From Paraburkholderia solitsugae (GTDB lineage Bacteria; Pseudomonadota; Gammaproteobacteria; Burkholderiales; Burkholderiaceae), in the NCBI RefSeq assembly GCF_013177695.1, contig NZ_WOEY01000159.1, forward strand, positions 78,731 through 142,730: a stretch of 64,000 nucleotides of DNA, given 5' to 3'. Position 1 is the stretch's first letter; each line of letters opens with the position of its first letter. Below the pieces are notes generated by a model, which saw only the letters and a program-made list of their open reading frames with translations, did not search any database and had not been told where the DNA came from. This document shows, piece after piece, positions 44,616 to 53,405 of this stretch. The translations under genes were made by a program, and so were the position numbers.

Positions 44616-45839
44616 CTAGCTCAAGTCACGCCGCGTATAAACAGTCTCTCCGGCGCGCACGACTCGCGCGCACAACGGACGCCCAATCCAGTAAGCCAGC
44701 TCGGCCAGCGAATCGACCGACCACACCGCGAAATCCGCCGCGCGCCCGGCTTCCAGCGAGCCATGTTGGTCCGCCTTGCCGAGCGCACGCGCCGCATGCG
44801 AAGTCACGCCTTGCAGCACTTCGGGTACGGTCATGCGGAACAGCGTGGTCGCCATGTTCATCATCAGCAACAGCGAGGTGGTCGGCGACGTGCCGGGATT
44901 GCTGTCGGTGGAGATCGCGATCGGCACCTGATAGCGCCGCAGCAAGTCCAAAGGCGGCAATTGCGTCTCGCGGATGAAGTAGTACGCGCCGGGCAACAGC
45001 ACGGCGACCGCGCCGGACGCTTTCATCGCGGCAACGCCGGCTTCGTCGAGGAATTCAAGGTGATCCGCGGACAGCGCATGGTGCCGCGCGGCCAATGCCG
45101 TGCCGCCGCTGTTCGACAATTGCTCGGCATGTATCTTCACCGGCAGCTTGTAGCGCTCCGCGGCCTTGAACACGCGCTCGCTTTGTTCCAGCGAAAAACC
45201 GATGCGCTCACAGAACACGTCGACAGCGTCGACCAGGCCTTCGTCGGCAAGCGCGGGCAGCATCGTGTTGCAGACTTCGTCGATATACGCATCGGCTCTT
45301 CCCGCGAATTCAGGCGGCAAGGCGTGCGCCCCGAGAAACGTCGTATAGACCGACACCGGATAGCGCTCGCCCAACTGGCGCGCGACGCGCAGCATCTTGC
45401 GCTCGCTGGCGAGATCGAGGCCGTAGCCGGATTTGATTTCGACCGTCGTGACGCCTTCGGCAAGCAGCGGTTCGAGGCGCGCGGCCGATTGGCGAAACAG
45501 CGAGTCTTCGTCGGCCGCGCGTGTCGCGCGCACCGTCGAGACGATGCCGCCGCCCTGCCGCGCAATTTCTTCATAACTGACACCCGCGAGCCGCTGCGCG
45601 AATTCATCCGCGCGCTGGCCGCCATACACCAGATGCGTATGGCAATCGACCAGACCCGGTGTCACCCACGCGCCGTGCAAATCTTCGCGCGGCCATGCAG
45701 CGTATTGAGCGGGTAATTCGGAAGCTGCGCCGAGCCATGCGATCTTGCCGTTTTCAACGGCAATCGCGGCGTCGGGCAGCGTGTGTTGGGGATCGCCCTG
45801 CGGGCAAAGTTTCAGGTGATGCCAGACGGTTTGCTTCAT
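44616..45839 (-). CDS. hutI: Imidazolonepropionase
   Basis: A 407-residue amidohydrolase that opens 4-imidazolone-5-propionate to N-formimino-L-glutamate. The metal histidines are in DCHTHLVYGGQRADEF; KIHAEQLSNSGGTALAA and SADHLEFLDEAG carry further ligands, with STDSNPGTSPTTSLLLMMNMATTLF near the end. Normal length (E-Z family about 405). A 114-bp gap separates it from hutD; no separate promoter was recognised there. Confidence 0.97.
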   Translation of the reverse strand: MKQTVWHHLKLCPQGDPQHTLPDAAIAVENGKIAWLGAASELPAQYAAWPREDLHGAWVTPGLVDCHTHLVYGGQRADEFAQRLAGVSYEEIARQGGGIVSTVRATRAADEDSLFRQSAARLEPLLAEGVTTVEIKSGYGLDLASERKMLRVARQLGERYPVSVYTTFLGAHALPPEFAGRADAYIDEVCNTMLPALADEGLVDAVDVFCERIGFSLEQSERVFKAAERYKLPVKIHAEQLSNSGGTALAARHHALSADHLEFLDEAGVAAMKASGAVAVLLPGAYYFIRETQLPPLDLLRRYQVPIAISTDSNPGTSPTTSLLLMMNMATTLFRMTVPEVLQGVTSHAARALGKADQHGSLEAGRAADFAVWSVDSLAELAYWIGRPLCARVVRAGETVYTRRDLS

Positions 45840-45953
45840 CGCGTGCTCTTTGCAGCTCGTTGCGTGTCTGTGGTGGTTCGCGGCGCGCTTTTACCAAGCT
45901 TCTACCAGGCATTGACCAGCCTTTGCCAGGATTTGAGCGCGCGCGAATCGTCG

Positions 45954-46580
45954 TCATCTTTCCGTGTAGCGGATGCTGATCGCGAGCAATGCGCCCGCGC
46001 CCTCGACCGCGCATGACAGCGCGTGCGGTGTATCGATGCGCAGCGTGTCGTCGGCTTCAAGCACACGCGGTTGAACCTCGCCACCGAGCGTGACCGAAAC
46101 CGAACCGCTAGCGCAGAACAACAGCACCACGTCGGCGGACAAGGTCCGTTGCGTAGCACCGCGCCACACTTCGGTTTCGCCCACGGCCGCGCCACGGCGA
46201 ACCATCAGGTTGAAGTCACGCGTGGCGCCGTCGACGAGGCATGCGTCGATTTGCGCTTCGCCCGCAAACTGCGCGATATCGAGCGGCTGAATCAACGCGA
46301 GCGTGTTCGTCGTGCTGGTTTCAACCTTCTCGTCGAGCAACATGCCCGCGCCTGACAACAGCACGAGTGTGCGATCGATGCCCGCGAAACGCGAGAACGG
46401 CCCGGCTTGCGCCACGTCGGCAACGCTCACGCGCCACACGAAGGCATCGAGCCCCGCGCCTTCGGGGAACGCCGCCACCTCACGCGTGACGCCGCCGCCG
46501 TTCTTCCACGGCGCCGCCACGAGGTCGGCGCCGCGGATCAGCGTCGTGGTTGCCCTATTCTCGACAACCGCCACGATCAA
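45954..46580 (-). CDS. hutD: HutD family protein
   Basis: A 208-residue cupin-fold protein of the HutD family (LIRGADLVAAPWKNGGGVTREVAAFP is the signature opening). HutD is not an enzyme of the pathway. In Pseudomonas it is proposed to limit hut expression or bind formylglutamate/urocanate. The frame probably starts with TTG at 46580, overlapping the hutU stop as TTGA; a GTG two codons on is an alternative. Cupin strands run to the end of the protein. Confidence 0.93.
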   Translation of the reverse strand: MIVAVVENRATTTLIRGADLVAAPWKNGGGVTREVAAFPEGAGLDAFVWRVSVADVAQAGPFSRFAGIDRTLVLLSGAGMLLDEKVETSTTNTLALIQPLDIAQFAGEAQIDACLVDGATRDFNLMVRRGAAVGETEVWRGATQRTLSADVVLLFCASGSVSVTLGGEVQPRVLEADDTLRIDTPHALSCAVEGAGALLAISIRYTER

Positions 46581-48265
46581 CGGCCCAGCATCGGCAGGTT
46601 GAGACCTGCCTCGCGCGCCGTTTCCTGCGCGAGTTCATAGCCCGCATCCGCGTGACGCATCACACCGGTCGCCGGATCGTTGAACAGCACGCGGCCGAGG
46701 CGCTCCTTCGCAGCATCCGTACCGTCAGCGACGATCACGACGCCCGAGTGCTGGCTGAAGCCCATGCCGACGCCGCCACCATGATGCAGCGAGACCCACG
46801 ATGCGCCGCCTGCGGTGTTCAGCAGTGCGTTGAGCAGCGGCCAGTCGCTGACTGCGTCCGAGCCGTCCTTCATCGATTCGGTTTCGCGATTCGGGCTTGC
46901 CACCGAACCGGTATCGAGGTGATCGCGGCCGATCACGATCGGCGCCTTCAACTCGCCGTTCCTGACCATTTCGTTGAACGCCTGGCCCAAGCGATAACGA
47001 TCCTTCACGCCGACCCAGCAGATCCGCGCCGGGAGACCCTGGAACGCAATGCGTTCGCGCGCCATATCGAGCCAGTTGTGCAGATGCGGATCGTCGGGGA
47101 TCAGTTCCTTGACCTTCGCATCGGTCTTGTAGATGTCTTCCGGATCGCCCGACAGCGCGACCCAACGGAACGGACCCTTGCCTTCGCAGAACAACGGACG
47201 GATATACGCCGGCACGAAGCCCGGGAAATCGAAGGCGTTTTCCACGCCCATTTCCAACGCCATCTGACGAATGTTGTTGCCGTAGTCGAGCGTGGCCGCG
47301 CCGCGATCCTGCAGCGTCAGCATGGCCTGCACCTGCTTGGCCATCGACTGCTTGGCGGGCAGCACAATGCTGTCCGGCACGGTTTTCTGACGCTCGCGCC
47401 AGTCTTCGACGTTCCAGCCTTGCGGCAGGTAGCCGTGAATCGGATCGTGCGCGCTGGTCTGGTCGGTCACGCAATCCGGCGTGATGCCACGCGTCACGCA
47501 TTCAGCGAACACGTCCGCTGCGTTGCCGAGCAGGCCGATCGAGACCGGCTTGCCTGCTTTCTTCGCTTCTTCAAGGATGGCGAGTGCTTCGTCGAGCGTT
47601 GCCGCTTTCTTGTCGACGTAACGCGTCTTCAGACGGAAGTCGATACGCGTCTCGTCGCATTCGACCGCGATCATCGAGAAGCCAGCCATCGTTGCTGCCA
47701 ACGGTTGCGCGCCACCCATGCCGCCCAGTCCGCCCGTCAGAATCCAGCGGCCCGAAGGATCGCCGTTGAAATGCTGGTTCGCCACCGAGAAGAACGTCTC
47801 GTAGGTGCCCTGCACGATGCCCTGGCTGCCGATGTAAATCCAGCTGCCCGCGGTCATCTGGCCGTACATCATCAGGCCCTTGCGATCGAGTTCGTGGAAG
47901 TGTTCCCACGTCGCCCAATGCGGCACCAGATTCGAATTCGCCAGCAGCACGCGCGGTGCGTCCGCATGCGTCTTGAACACGCCGACCGGCTTACCCGATT
48001 GAATCAACAGCGTCTCGTCTTCGTTCAGGTCCTTCAACGACGTGAGGATCTGATCGAAGCAGTCCCAGTTACGCGCGGCACGGCCAATGCCGCCGTACAC
48101 GACCAGTGCGTGCGGATGCTCGGCGACTTCCGGGTCCAGATTATTCTGGATCATCCGGTATGCGGCTTCCGCGATCCAGGTTTTGCAGGTCTTTTCCGCG
48201 CCGCGCGGTGCGCGGATGGTGCGGGTCGGGTCCAGACGCGGGTCGATGTGTTTCGGGTTGTTCAT
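46577..48265 (-). CDS. hutU: Urocanate hydratase
   Basis: A 562-residue NAD+-dependent urocanase converting urocanate to imidazolonepropionate. The Rossmann-like GGLGGMGGAQPLA binds NAD+. Conserved blocks include GSQGIVQGTYETF, the active-site cysteine in PLFCEGKGPFRWVALSGD and HHGGGVGMGFSQHSG. The ATG at 48265 (MNNPKHIDPRLDP) has a GAGGG site; longer in-frame starts lack family similarity. 70 bp separate it from hutC. Confidence 0.98.
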   Translation of the reverse strand: MNNPKHIDPRLDPTRTIRAPRGAEKTCKTWIAEAAYRMIQNNLDPEVAEHPHALVVYGGIGRAARNWDCFDQILTSLKDLNEDETLLIQSGKPVGVFKTHADAPRVLLANSNLVPHWATWEHFHELDRKGLMMYGQMTAGSWIYIGSQGIVQGTYETFFSVANQHFNGDPSGRWILTGGLGGMGGAQPLAATMAGFSMIAVECDETRIDFRLKTRYVDKKAATLDEALAILEEAKKAGKPVSIGLLGNAADVFAECVTRGITPDCVTDQTSAHDPIHGYLPQGWNVEDWRERQKTVPDSIVLPAKQSMAKQVQAMLTLQDRGAATLDYGNNIRQMALEMGVENAFDFPGFVPAYIRPLFCEGKGPFRWVALSGDPEDIYKTDAKVKELIPDDPHLHNWLDMARERIAFQGLPARICWVGVKDRYRLGQAFNEMVRNGELKAPIVIGRDHLDTGSVASPNRETESMKDGSDAVSDWPLLNALLNTAGGASWVSLHHGGGVGMGFSQHSGVVIVADGTDAAKERLGRVLFNDPATGVMRHADAGYELAQETAREAGLNLPMLGR

Positions 48266-48335
48266 GGTGGCCCTCGGAATGCTTGAAAATGTTCGGGAGA
48301 AGTTCTGGGAAATAAGTCTTGGAAAAACAGCGAAA

Positions 48336-49031
48336 TCAGAAATGTCCGGTGAAGCGATAGCGGCTGCCGGGATGCCATAGATTGGCGACCGAAGCGACCT
48401 GACTTTGCGACCACGTGCGCCGATGCAGCACGAGGCACGGTTCGAGTTCATCCATCGTCAGCAGCTCGCGCGTATCGGCATCCGCCGCCAATGCTTCGAT
48501 GCGGTACTCGACGCGCTGCAGCGGCGCGACGCGCACCAGATACTGATTCGGCGTGGTGTTCGTGAAGTCCTGCAACGCGTACTCGGGTGCGACCGCCGGG
48601 TTGACCCAGCGCTCTTCGAGTTGCACCGGCTCGTCGTTTTCGAAATGCAGCAGACGCGAATGAAACACCGGACTGCCCGCGCTCACCTGCATTTCTTCGG
48701 CGAGCGCTTCGTCGGCGATGCTCGCGCCAATGTGCAACACGTTCGCCTGATAACGATGACCGCGCGCGACGATTTCGTCGGAGATGCTGCGGATCGCCAC
48801 CAGCGTCGATTCGTACTTGGGCCGGGCCACAAACGTGCCCGAGCCCTGCACACGCGTGAGCACCTGCTCCGAGGTCAACTCGCGCAACGCGCGGTTGACC
48901 GTCATGCGCGCGACGTTGAATTCACGCGCGAGCTCGTTTTCGGAGGGTACCTGGTCGCCTTCAGCCCATTCACCCGCATGAATGCGGCCGAGGATGAAGT
49001 CCTTGATGCCCTGGTAGGCCGGTGCGTTCAT
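48336..49031 (-). CDS. hutC: Histidine utilisation repressor
   Basis: A 231-residue GntR/HutC-type repressor. The winged helix covers residues 1-70 (VPSENELAREFNVARMTVNRALRELTSEQVLTRVQGSGTFVA). The UTRA ligand domain follows (about 90-225) and in known HutC binds urocanate, which releases it from DNA. It sits between hutH and hutU inside the operon it represses, so it is autoregulated through the sites upstream of hutH. Confidence 0.96.
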   Translation of the reverse strand: MNAPAYQGIKDFILGRIHAGEWAEGDQVPSENELAREFNVARMTVNRALRELTSEQVLTRVQGSGTFVARPKYESTLVAIRSISDEIVARGHRYQANVLHIGASIADEALAEEMQVSAGSPVFHSRLLHFENDEPVQLEERWVNPAVAPEYALQDFTNTTPNQYLVRVAPLQRVEYRIEALAADADTRELLTMDELEPCLVLHRRTWSQSQVASVANLWHPGSRYRFTGHF

Positions 49032-49067
49032 GGGCTTGATTGGCGTGCTTAAACGTGTTGTCCGAGC

Positions 49068-50591
49068 TTACTGTTCGGACGTGAACGAGAACGGGCTCAG
49101 CTTCGCGATCGTGCCGTTTTGCACGAGACGCGTGACGGCCTCGATATCCGGTGCGAAGTAGTGATCGAGCTCGTAATGCGCGACGTCCTTGCGCACTGCG
49201 TCCATCGCTTTCTGCAGGCTCGGGCTGGTCTTGTACGGCCCGCGCAGATCGACGCCTTGAGCAGCGGCGAGCAATTCGATCGACAGGATGTTCGCGACAT
49301 TTTCGGCGATGTCGCCGAGCTTGCGCGCAGCGAACGTCGCCATCGACACGTGATCTTCCTGGTTCGCGGACGTCGGCAGCGAATCCACCGATGCCGGATG
49401 CGCGAGCGTCTTGTTCTCGGACGCGAGCGCGGCAGCCGTCACGTGAGCGATCATGAAGCCCGAATTCACCCCACCGTCGCGCACGAGGAACGGCGGCAGA
49501 CCCGACAGCGTCGCGTCGATCAGGAGCGCGATGCGGCGCTCGGCCAGTGCGCCGATTTCCGCGACGGCGAGCGCGAGGTTGTCGGCAGCGAACGCGACCG
49601 GCTCAGCGTGGAAGTTGCCGCCCGACAGCACTTCGCCCGTGTCCGGGAAAATCAGCGGATTGTCGGAAACAGCGTTCGCTTCCATCAGCAGCACGTCGGC
49701 GGAATGACGCATCTGGTCGAGGCACGCGCCCATGACTTGCGGCTGGCAGCGCAGGCTGTACGGGTCCTGCACCTTGTCGCAATCGGCGTGCGAAACATTG
49801 ATCGCCGAACCGGCCAACAGCGAACGGTAAGCAGCGGCGGCGTCGATCTGACCTTGATGGCCGCGCAGTTCGTGAATGCGCGCGTCGAACGGCTTGACCG
49901 AACCCATGGCGGCATCCACCGACAACGCGCCCGCCACCAGTGCGGTGCGGTACAGGTCTTCGATGGCGAACATGTTGTAGAGCGCGAGTGCGGTCGAGGC
50001 TTGCGTGCCGTTCAGCAGCGCCAGACCTTCCTTCGCTTGCAGCGTGAGCGGCTTCAGGCCGGCCAGCTTGAGACCTTCGGTAGCCGGCATGCGCTCGCCC
50101 TTCGCGAGCACGTCGCCGACGCCGAGCAGGGTTGCCGACATATGCGCGAGCGGTGCGAGGTCGCCCGATGCGCCGACCGAACCCTTGACCGGAATCACCG
50201 GCAACACGTCGGCGTTGTACAGCGTGATCAGCGCTTCCATCACTTCGCGGCGGATGCCCGAGTGGCCGCGGCCGAGGCTCGACAGCTTCAGCGCGATCAA
50301 GAGACGCACGACCGGACGCGACATCGGCTCGCCCACACCGACTGCGTGCGACAGCACCAGGTTGCGCTGCAGCAGTTCGAGCTGGTCATGCGGAATATGC
50401 GTGCTGGCGAGGCGCCCGAAACCCGTGTTGATGCCATAGGCCGGTTCGCCCTTCGCGGCGATGTCGGCGACGGCTTTGGAACAGGCGTCGATGGCGGCGT
50501 GGCTGGCGGGATCGAGTTGCAGCGCGACATGCTCGCGTGCGATCTGGCGCAGTTGCGGGAGGGTCAGGTAGCCGGGCTTCAGAATCATCAT
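49068..50591 (-). CDS. hutH: Histidine ammonia-lyase
   Basis: A 507-residue MIO enzyme converting histidine to urocanate and ammonia, the first step of the pathway. The self-forming cofactor triplet Ala141-Ser-Gly143 is in GSVGASGDLAPLAHM; YGINTGFG carries the catalytic tyrosine near residue 52. Two adjacent ATG codons (50591, 50588) start it. It is the first gene of hutHCUDIFG, and the operators just upstream indicate that the main promoter lies here. Confidence 0.98.
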   Translation of the reverse strand: MMILKPGYLTLPQLRQIAREHVALQLDPASHAAIDACSKAVADIAAKGEPAYGINTGFGRLASTHIPHDQLELLQRNLVLSHAVGVGEPMSRPVVRLLIALKLSSLGRGHSGIRREVMEALITLYNADVLPVIPVKGSVGASGDLAPLAHMSATLLGVGDVLAKGERMPATEGLKLAGLKPLTLQAKEGLALLNGTQASTALALYNMFAIEDLYRTALVAGALSVDAAMGSVKPFDARIHELRGHQGQIDAAAAYRSLLAGSAINVSHADCDKVQDPYSLRCQPQVMGACLDQMRHSADVLLMEANAVSDNPLIFPDTGEVLSGGNFHAEPVAFAADNLALAVAEIGALAERRIALLIDATLSGLPPFLVRDGGVNSGFMIAHVTAAALASENKTLAHPASVDSLPTSANQEDHVSMATFAARKLGDIAENVANILSIELLAAAQGVDLRGPYKTSPSLQKAMDAVRKDVAHYELDHYFAPDIEAVTRLVQNGTIAKLSPFSFTSEQ

Positions 50592-50606
50592 GGTGTTGTG
50601 TCCTGT

Positions 50607-50621
50607 CTTGTCTATACAATT
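50607..50621. promoter_or_regulatory. HutC-like operator 1
   Basis: CTTGTCTATACAATT, 16 bp upstream of the hutH start, resembles the CTTGTATATACAAG palindrome bound by HutC in Pseudomonas and Klebsiella, with one central mismatch. Repressor here would block hutH translation-proximal transcription. Confidence 0.7.
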
Positions 50622-50645
50622 CAAGAGGAATTCTAGCGGCGCCAG

Positions 50646-50659
50646 CTTGTATATACAAC
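50646..50659. promoter_or_regulatory. HutC-like operator 2
   Basis: CTTGTATATACAAC differs from the known HutC palindrome at one base. It lies 55-68 bp upstream of the hutH start, where a promoter would be expected. Confidence 0.8.
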
Positions 50660-50787
50660 TTGTTTTTGCAGCTTCCGACCTAGGGGTTTCCATTAGGGTT
50701 GGGTACTTACGTGGCATGCCTATCGCGTGATCCGGGGTTTGGGGCGGTAGCACACGCCGCACCACATTCGTTCGTCGCGACAGATAA

Positions 50788-50801
50788 CTTGTATATACAC
50801 G
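50788..50801. promoter_or_regulatory. HutC-like operator 3
   Basis: CTTGTATATACACG keeps 12 of 14 bases of the HutC palindrome. At 142 bp from site 2 it could serve looping, or control a leftward promoter further upstream. Confidence 0.6.
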
Positions 50802-50970
50802 TTCAAAATGGATGGCGGCGAGCGGACAAAAAGATCCCCCGTGCCGGCTGGGGCGGCTGGGTCCATTGATGCCGTTGGAGCGGCCAATGCGTCCATTCCC
50901 CTCCGTTCCGCTGCCCCACAGCCTCGATACGCCTCTTCCAGAGTTATAGGAGAGCGCACTGACGACGCAA

Positions 50971-51010
50971 AAAAAGCCCGCGCACTCACACGAGCCGCGG
51001 GCTTTGTTTA
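50971..51010 (-). terminator. Terminator of the LysR gene at 51035
   Basis: A 10-bp stem AAAGCCCGCG with a 13-nt loop, followed on the minus strand by TTTTTT. It is 25 bp after the LysR stop codon. Between it and HutC site 3 (50802-50970) no further feature was seen. Confidence 0.85.
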
Positions 51011-51034
51011 AACGCACTGCGGGCGAAGGATCCG

Positions 51035-51931
51035 CTAAAGCCTCACCCGCGCCGCCATGAAATCCAGGAAACACTGCACGCGCCCCGCCAGCGACGCGCT
51101 CTGGTAATACACCGCACTGACCGGCTGCCGCTCATCCACCAGCACATTGCCGAGAATCGGCACCAGCCGCTCGTCGCGCACGTCGGCCGCGGTCATGAAG
51201 TCGGCGAGACAGGCGATGCCCCATCCCGACAGCGCCAACTGCCGCAATGTCTCGCCGCTCGATGCGGTGATCGCCGGCTCGATCTTCAGCGGCTCGGACT
51301 TGCCCTTTCCGCCCGCCCGCAACGGCCAGCGATTCAGATGCTCCGGCGCAGTGAAACCAATCAGCCGGTGCGCGAGCAACGCCTCGACGGACTTGGGCTC
51401 GCCATACTCGGCCAGATACGCCGGACTGGCGAGCACTCTCAGTTTGCTGCTACCCAAAGTGCGCGCGTGCAAGGTCGAATCCTGCAACGCGCCGATGCGA
51501 ATCGCGATATCCACTTTCTGTTCGAGCAGATCGACGATCCGCTCGTTGCTGGTCAACTCCAGACGAATCTCCGGATACAGCGCCGAAAACGCCGTCATAT
51601 GGGGCGCCACGCAATGCAGCATGAACGGCGAGGCCGCATCGACACGCAAGCGCCCCGAGGGGCGCTTGCGGCCGCGCGTGACGGATTCCTCAGCCTCTTC
51701 CATCGCATCGAGAATCGCTCGGGCCCGCTGCAGGAACGCCTCGCCCTCTTCGGTGAGTTGCATACGGCGCGTCGTGCGCCGTACCAGTTCTGTGTCGAGT
51801 TTCTTTTCCAGGCGCGTGAGCGCCCGGCTGACACCCGAGACGGTCTGCCCCAATTTCTCCGCCGCCGCAGTGATCGAACCGCTATCGATCACCGTGACGA
51901 ACACCAGTAACTCGTCGGTAGAAGTCTTCAT
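51035..51931 (-). CDS. LysR-family transcriptional regulator
   Basis: A 298-residue LysR regulator of the CrgA/YafC-like group. Helix-turn-helix at residues 5-60 (SGSITAAAEKLGQTVSGVSRALTRLEKKLDTELVRRTTRRMQLTEEG), effector domain about 90-295. It is divergent from the NAD-dependent epimerase/dehydratase gene, which it probably controls. A clean terminator closes it. Confidence 0.92.
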   Translation of the reverse strand: MKTSTDELLVFVTVIDSGSITAAAEKLGQTVSGVSRALTRLEKKLDTELVRRTTRRMQLTEEGEAFLQRARAILDAMEEAEESVTRGRKRPSGRLRVDAASPFMLHCVAPHMTAFSALYPEIRLELTSNERIVDLLEQKVDIAIRIGALQDSTLHARTLGSSKLRVLASPAYLAEYGEPKSVEALLAHRLIGFTAPEHLNRWPLRAGGKGKSEPLKIEPAITASSGETLRQLALSGWGIACLADFMTAADVRDERLVPILGNVLVDERQPVSAVYYQSASLAGRVQCFLDFMAARVRL

Positions 51932-52047
51932 TGTTGATTTAAAATCAAGATTGATTTGAGACTAACACGCTTTTTGCGAGAATCAAGACGGTGGATACTG
52001 CGTCCATGTCATCGTGTTTCCGGTGTTTCCACCCCAGGGAGAAGGTC

Positions 52048-52944
52048 TTGAAGATTTTCATTACAGGCGCAAGCGGCTTTATCGGCGGCTCGATCGCGGC
52101 GCACCTCGTGCGCGCCGGCCACCAGGTGCGCGGTTTGATCCGCAAACCCGAACACAGCGCTGAGTTGCTACGCCTCGGTATCGAACCCGTGATCGGCACG
52201 CTCGACGACCGCGAGCTGCTGATCGCCGAAGCAAAAGCCGCCGACGCGGTGATCAACGCCGCGAGCAGCGACCATGAAGGCGCGGTGAAAGCGCTGATCG
52301 ACGGCCTCGCCGGTTCCGGCAAGCCGTTTCTGCATACGAGCGGCTCGAGCATCGTCGGCGATGCGTCAGGTGGCGAGGCGGGCGAGGCACGCATCTATCA
52401 CGAAGACGCCCTCCCCACGCCGACCGTGGATAAAGCGGCACGCGTCGCCATCGATCAACTCGTGCTCAACGCGGCGCAGCAGAACATCCGCTCGGCGGTG
52501 CTGTGCAACACGCTGATCTACGGCCACGGCGCCGTGCCGGGCAGCGCAAGCGTGCAGTTGCCGCGCCTCGTGCGCCAGGCGCAGAAGAGTGGTGTCGTGC
52601 GGCACGTGGGCAGCGGCGGCAACATCTGGTCGAACGTGCACATCGACGATGTCGCCGAACTCTATCGCCTCGCGCTGGAGAAGACGCCGGCGGGCACCTT
52701 CTACTTTGTCGAAAGCGGCGAAGCGTCATTTCGCGACATGAGCGCTGCGATCGCCCGCGTGATGAAACTCGGTGAGCCGCAAAACTGGCCGCTTGAAGAA
52801 GCGCAAAAGGAATGGGGCTACGAAATGGCTTCGTACGGGCTCGGTTCGAACAGCCGCGTGCGCGGTGAGCGCGCACGCAAACTGCTCGGATGGCAGCCCA
52901 AACGCACCTCGGTGATCGACTGGATCGAGCACGACATGATGTAG
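52048..52944 (+). CDS. NAD-dependent epimerase/dehydratase (extended SDR)
   Basis: A 298-residue atypical/extended short-chain dehydrogenase. The N-terminal Rossmann motif GASGFIGG (6-13) is complete. The catalytic Tyr-x-x-x-Lys region is weak: YHEDALPTPTVDKAA has a tyrosine but not the normal spacing, so activity may be unusual. Start choice: an AGGGAGAAGG ribosome site 4-10 nt upstream of a TTG at 52048 gives MKIFITGASGF, the normal opening. An ATG at 51991 would add 19 residues of no family similarity. Divergent from a LysR gene. Substrate unknown. Confidence 0.83.
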   Translation: MKIFITGASGFIGGSIAAHLVRAGHQVRGLIRKPEHSAELLRLGIEPVIGTLDDRELLIAEAKAADAVINAASSDHEGAVKALIDGLAGSGKPFLHTSGSSIVGDASGGEAGEARIYHEDALPTPTVDKAARVAIDQLVLNAAQQNIRSAVLCNTLIYGHGAVPGSASVQLPRLVRQAQKSGVVRHVGSGGNIWSNVHIDDVAELYRLALEKTPAGTFYFVESGEASFRDMSAAIARVMKLGEPQNWPLEEAQKEWGYEMASYGLGSNSRVRGERARKLLGWQPKRTSVIDWIEHDMM

Positions 52945-52984
52945 CCCGAGGGGGCTTCCTTCGCGGCGTCCCGCAAGAGGACTT

Positions 52985-53004
52985 CTTAGGGGGCGCCCCC
53001 TAAG
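52985..53004. repeat. Perfect 20-bp palindrome
   Basis: CTTAGGGGGC followed immediately by its complement GCCCCCTAAG, 40 bp after the epimerase stop. It is flanked by two direct copies of GGGGGCTTCCT (52950 and 53005 regions). No T-run follows, so it may be a weak terminator or a mobile-repeat remnant. Confidence 0.8.
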
Positions 53005-53134
53005 GGGGCTTCCTCCATGGCGTAATCTGTGTAAGCCCAGGCGTTGCAAATCCGTAAGCTCGACTCGCTAGAATCCGGCTCACGTTATAGCGTGATTCGA
53101 CGATACGAGTCGCGCGTGAGCCTGGATTTGATCG

Positions 53135-53317
53135 ATGACCTTGGCGCTGAATTTCTACTGGCTGACCAACCTGCTGGCGATTCTTTTCATCGTGGCGTGT
53201 CTTTACGATGCACGCTACGACGAGTACGGCACGTTGACGCTGGCAGCGGCCGCGATGAGTCTTGTCGTGATGGCAATCGAGGTGTTCCTCAAGCCCGCTT
53301 TCGATATGGCGCTTTGA
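53135..53317 (+). CDS. Small membrane protein, two predicted helices
   Basis: A 60-residue open frame (MTLALNFYWLTNLLAILFIVACLYDARYDEYGTL...). Two hydrophobic stretches (about residues 8-23 and 34-52) flank an acidic/aromatic loop DARYDEYG, as in small double-spanning membrane proteins. The ribosome site is weak. No family recognised. The biased composition (Leu/Ala/Ile in helices, charges confined to the loop) argues for real coding, but it could be chance. Confidence 0.5.
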   Translation: MTLALNFYWLTNLLAILFIVACLYDARYDEYGTLTLAAAAMSLVVMAIEVFLKPAFDMAL

Positions 53318-53405
53318 GTTTGACGCTGCGCGACGCAGCGTCATCCGTTTTAACTTGCGCTTCACCTCGCCGCTGACAGAACACCACCAGCGGGAGCTGG
53401 CTGCA

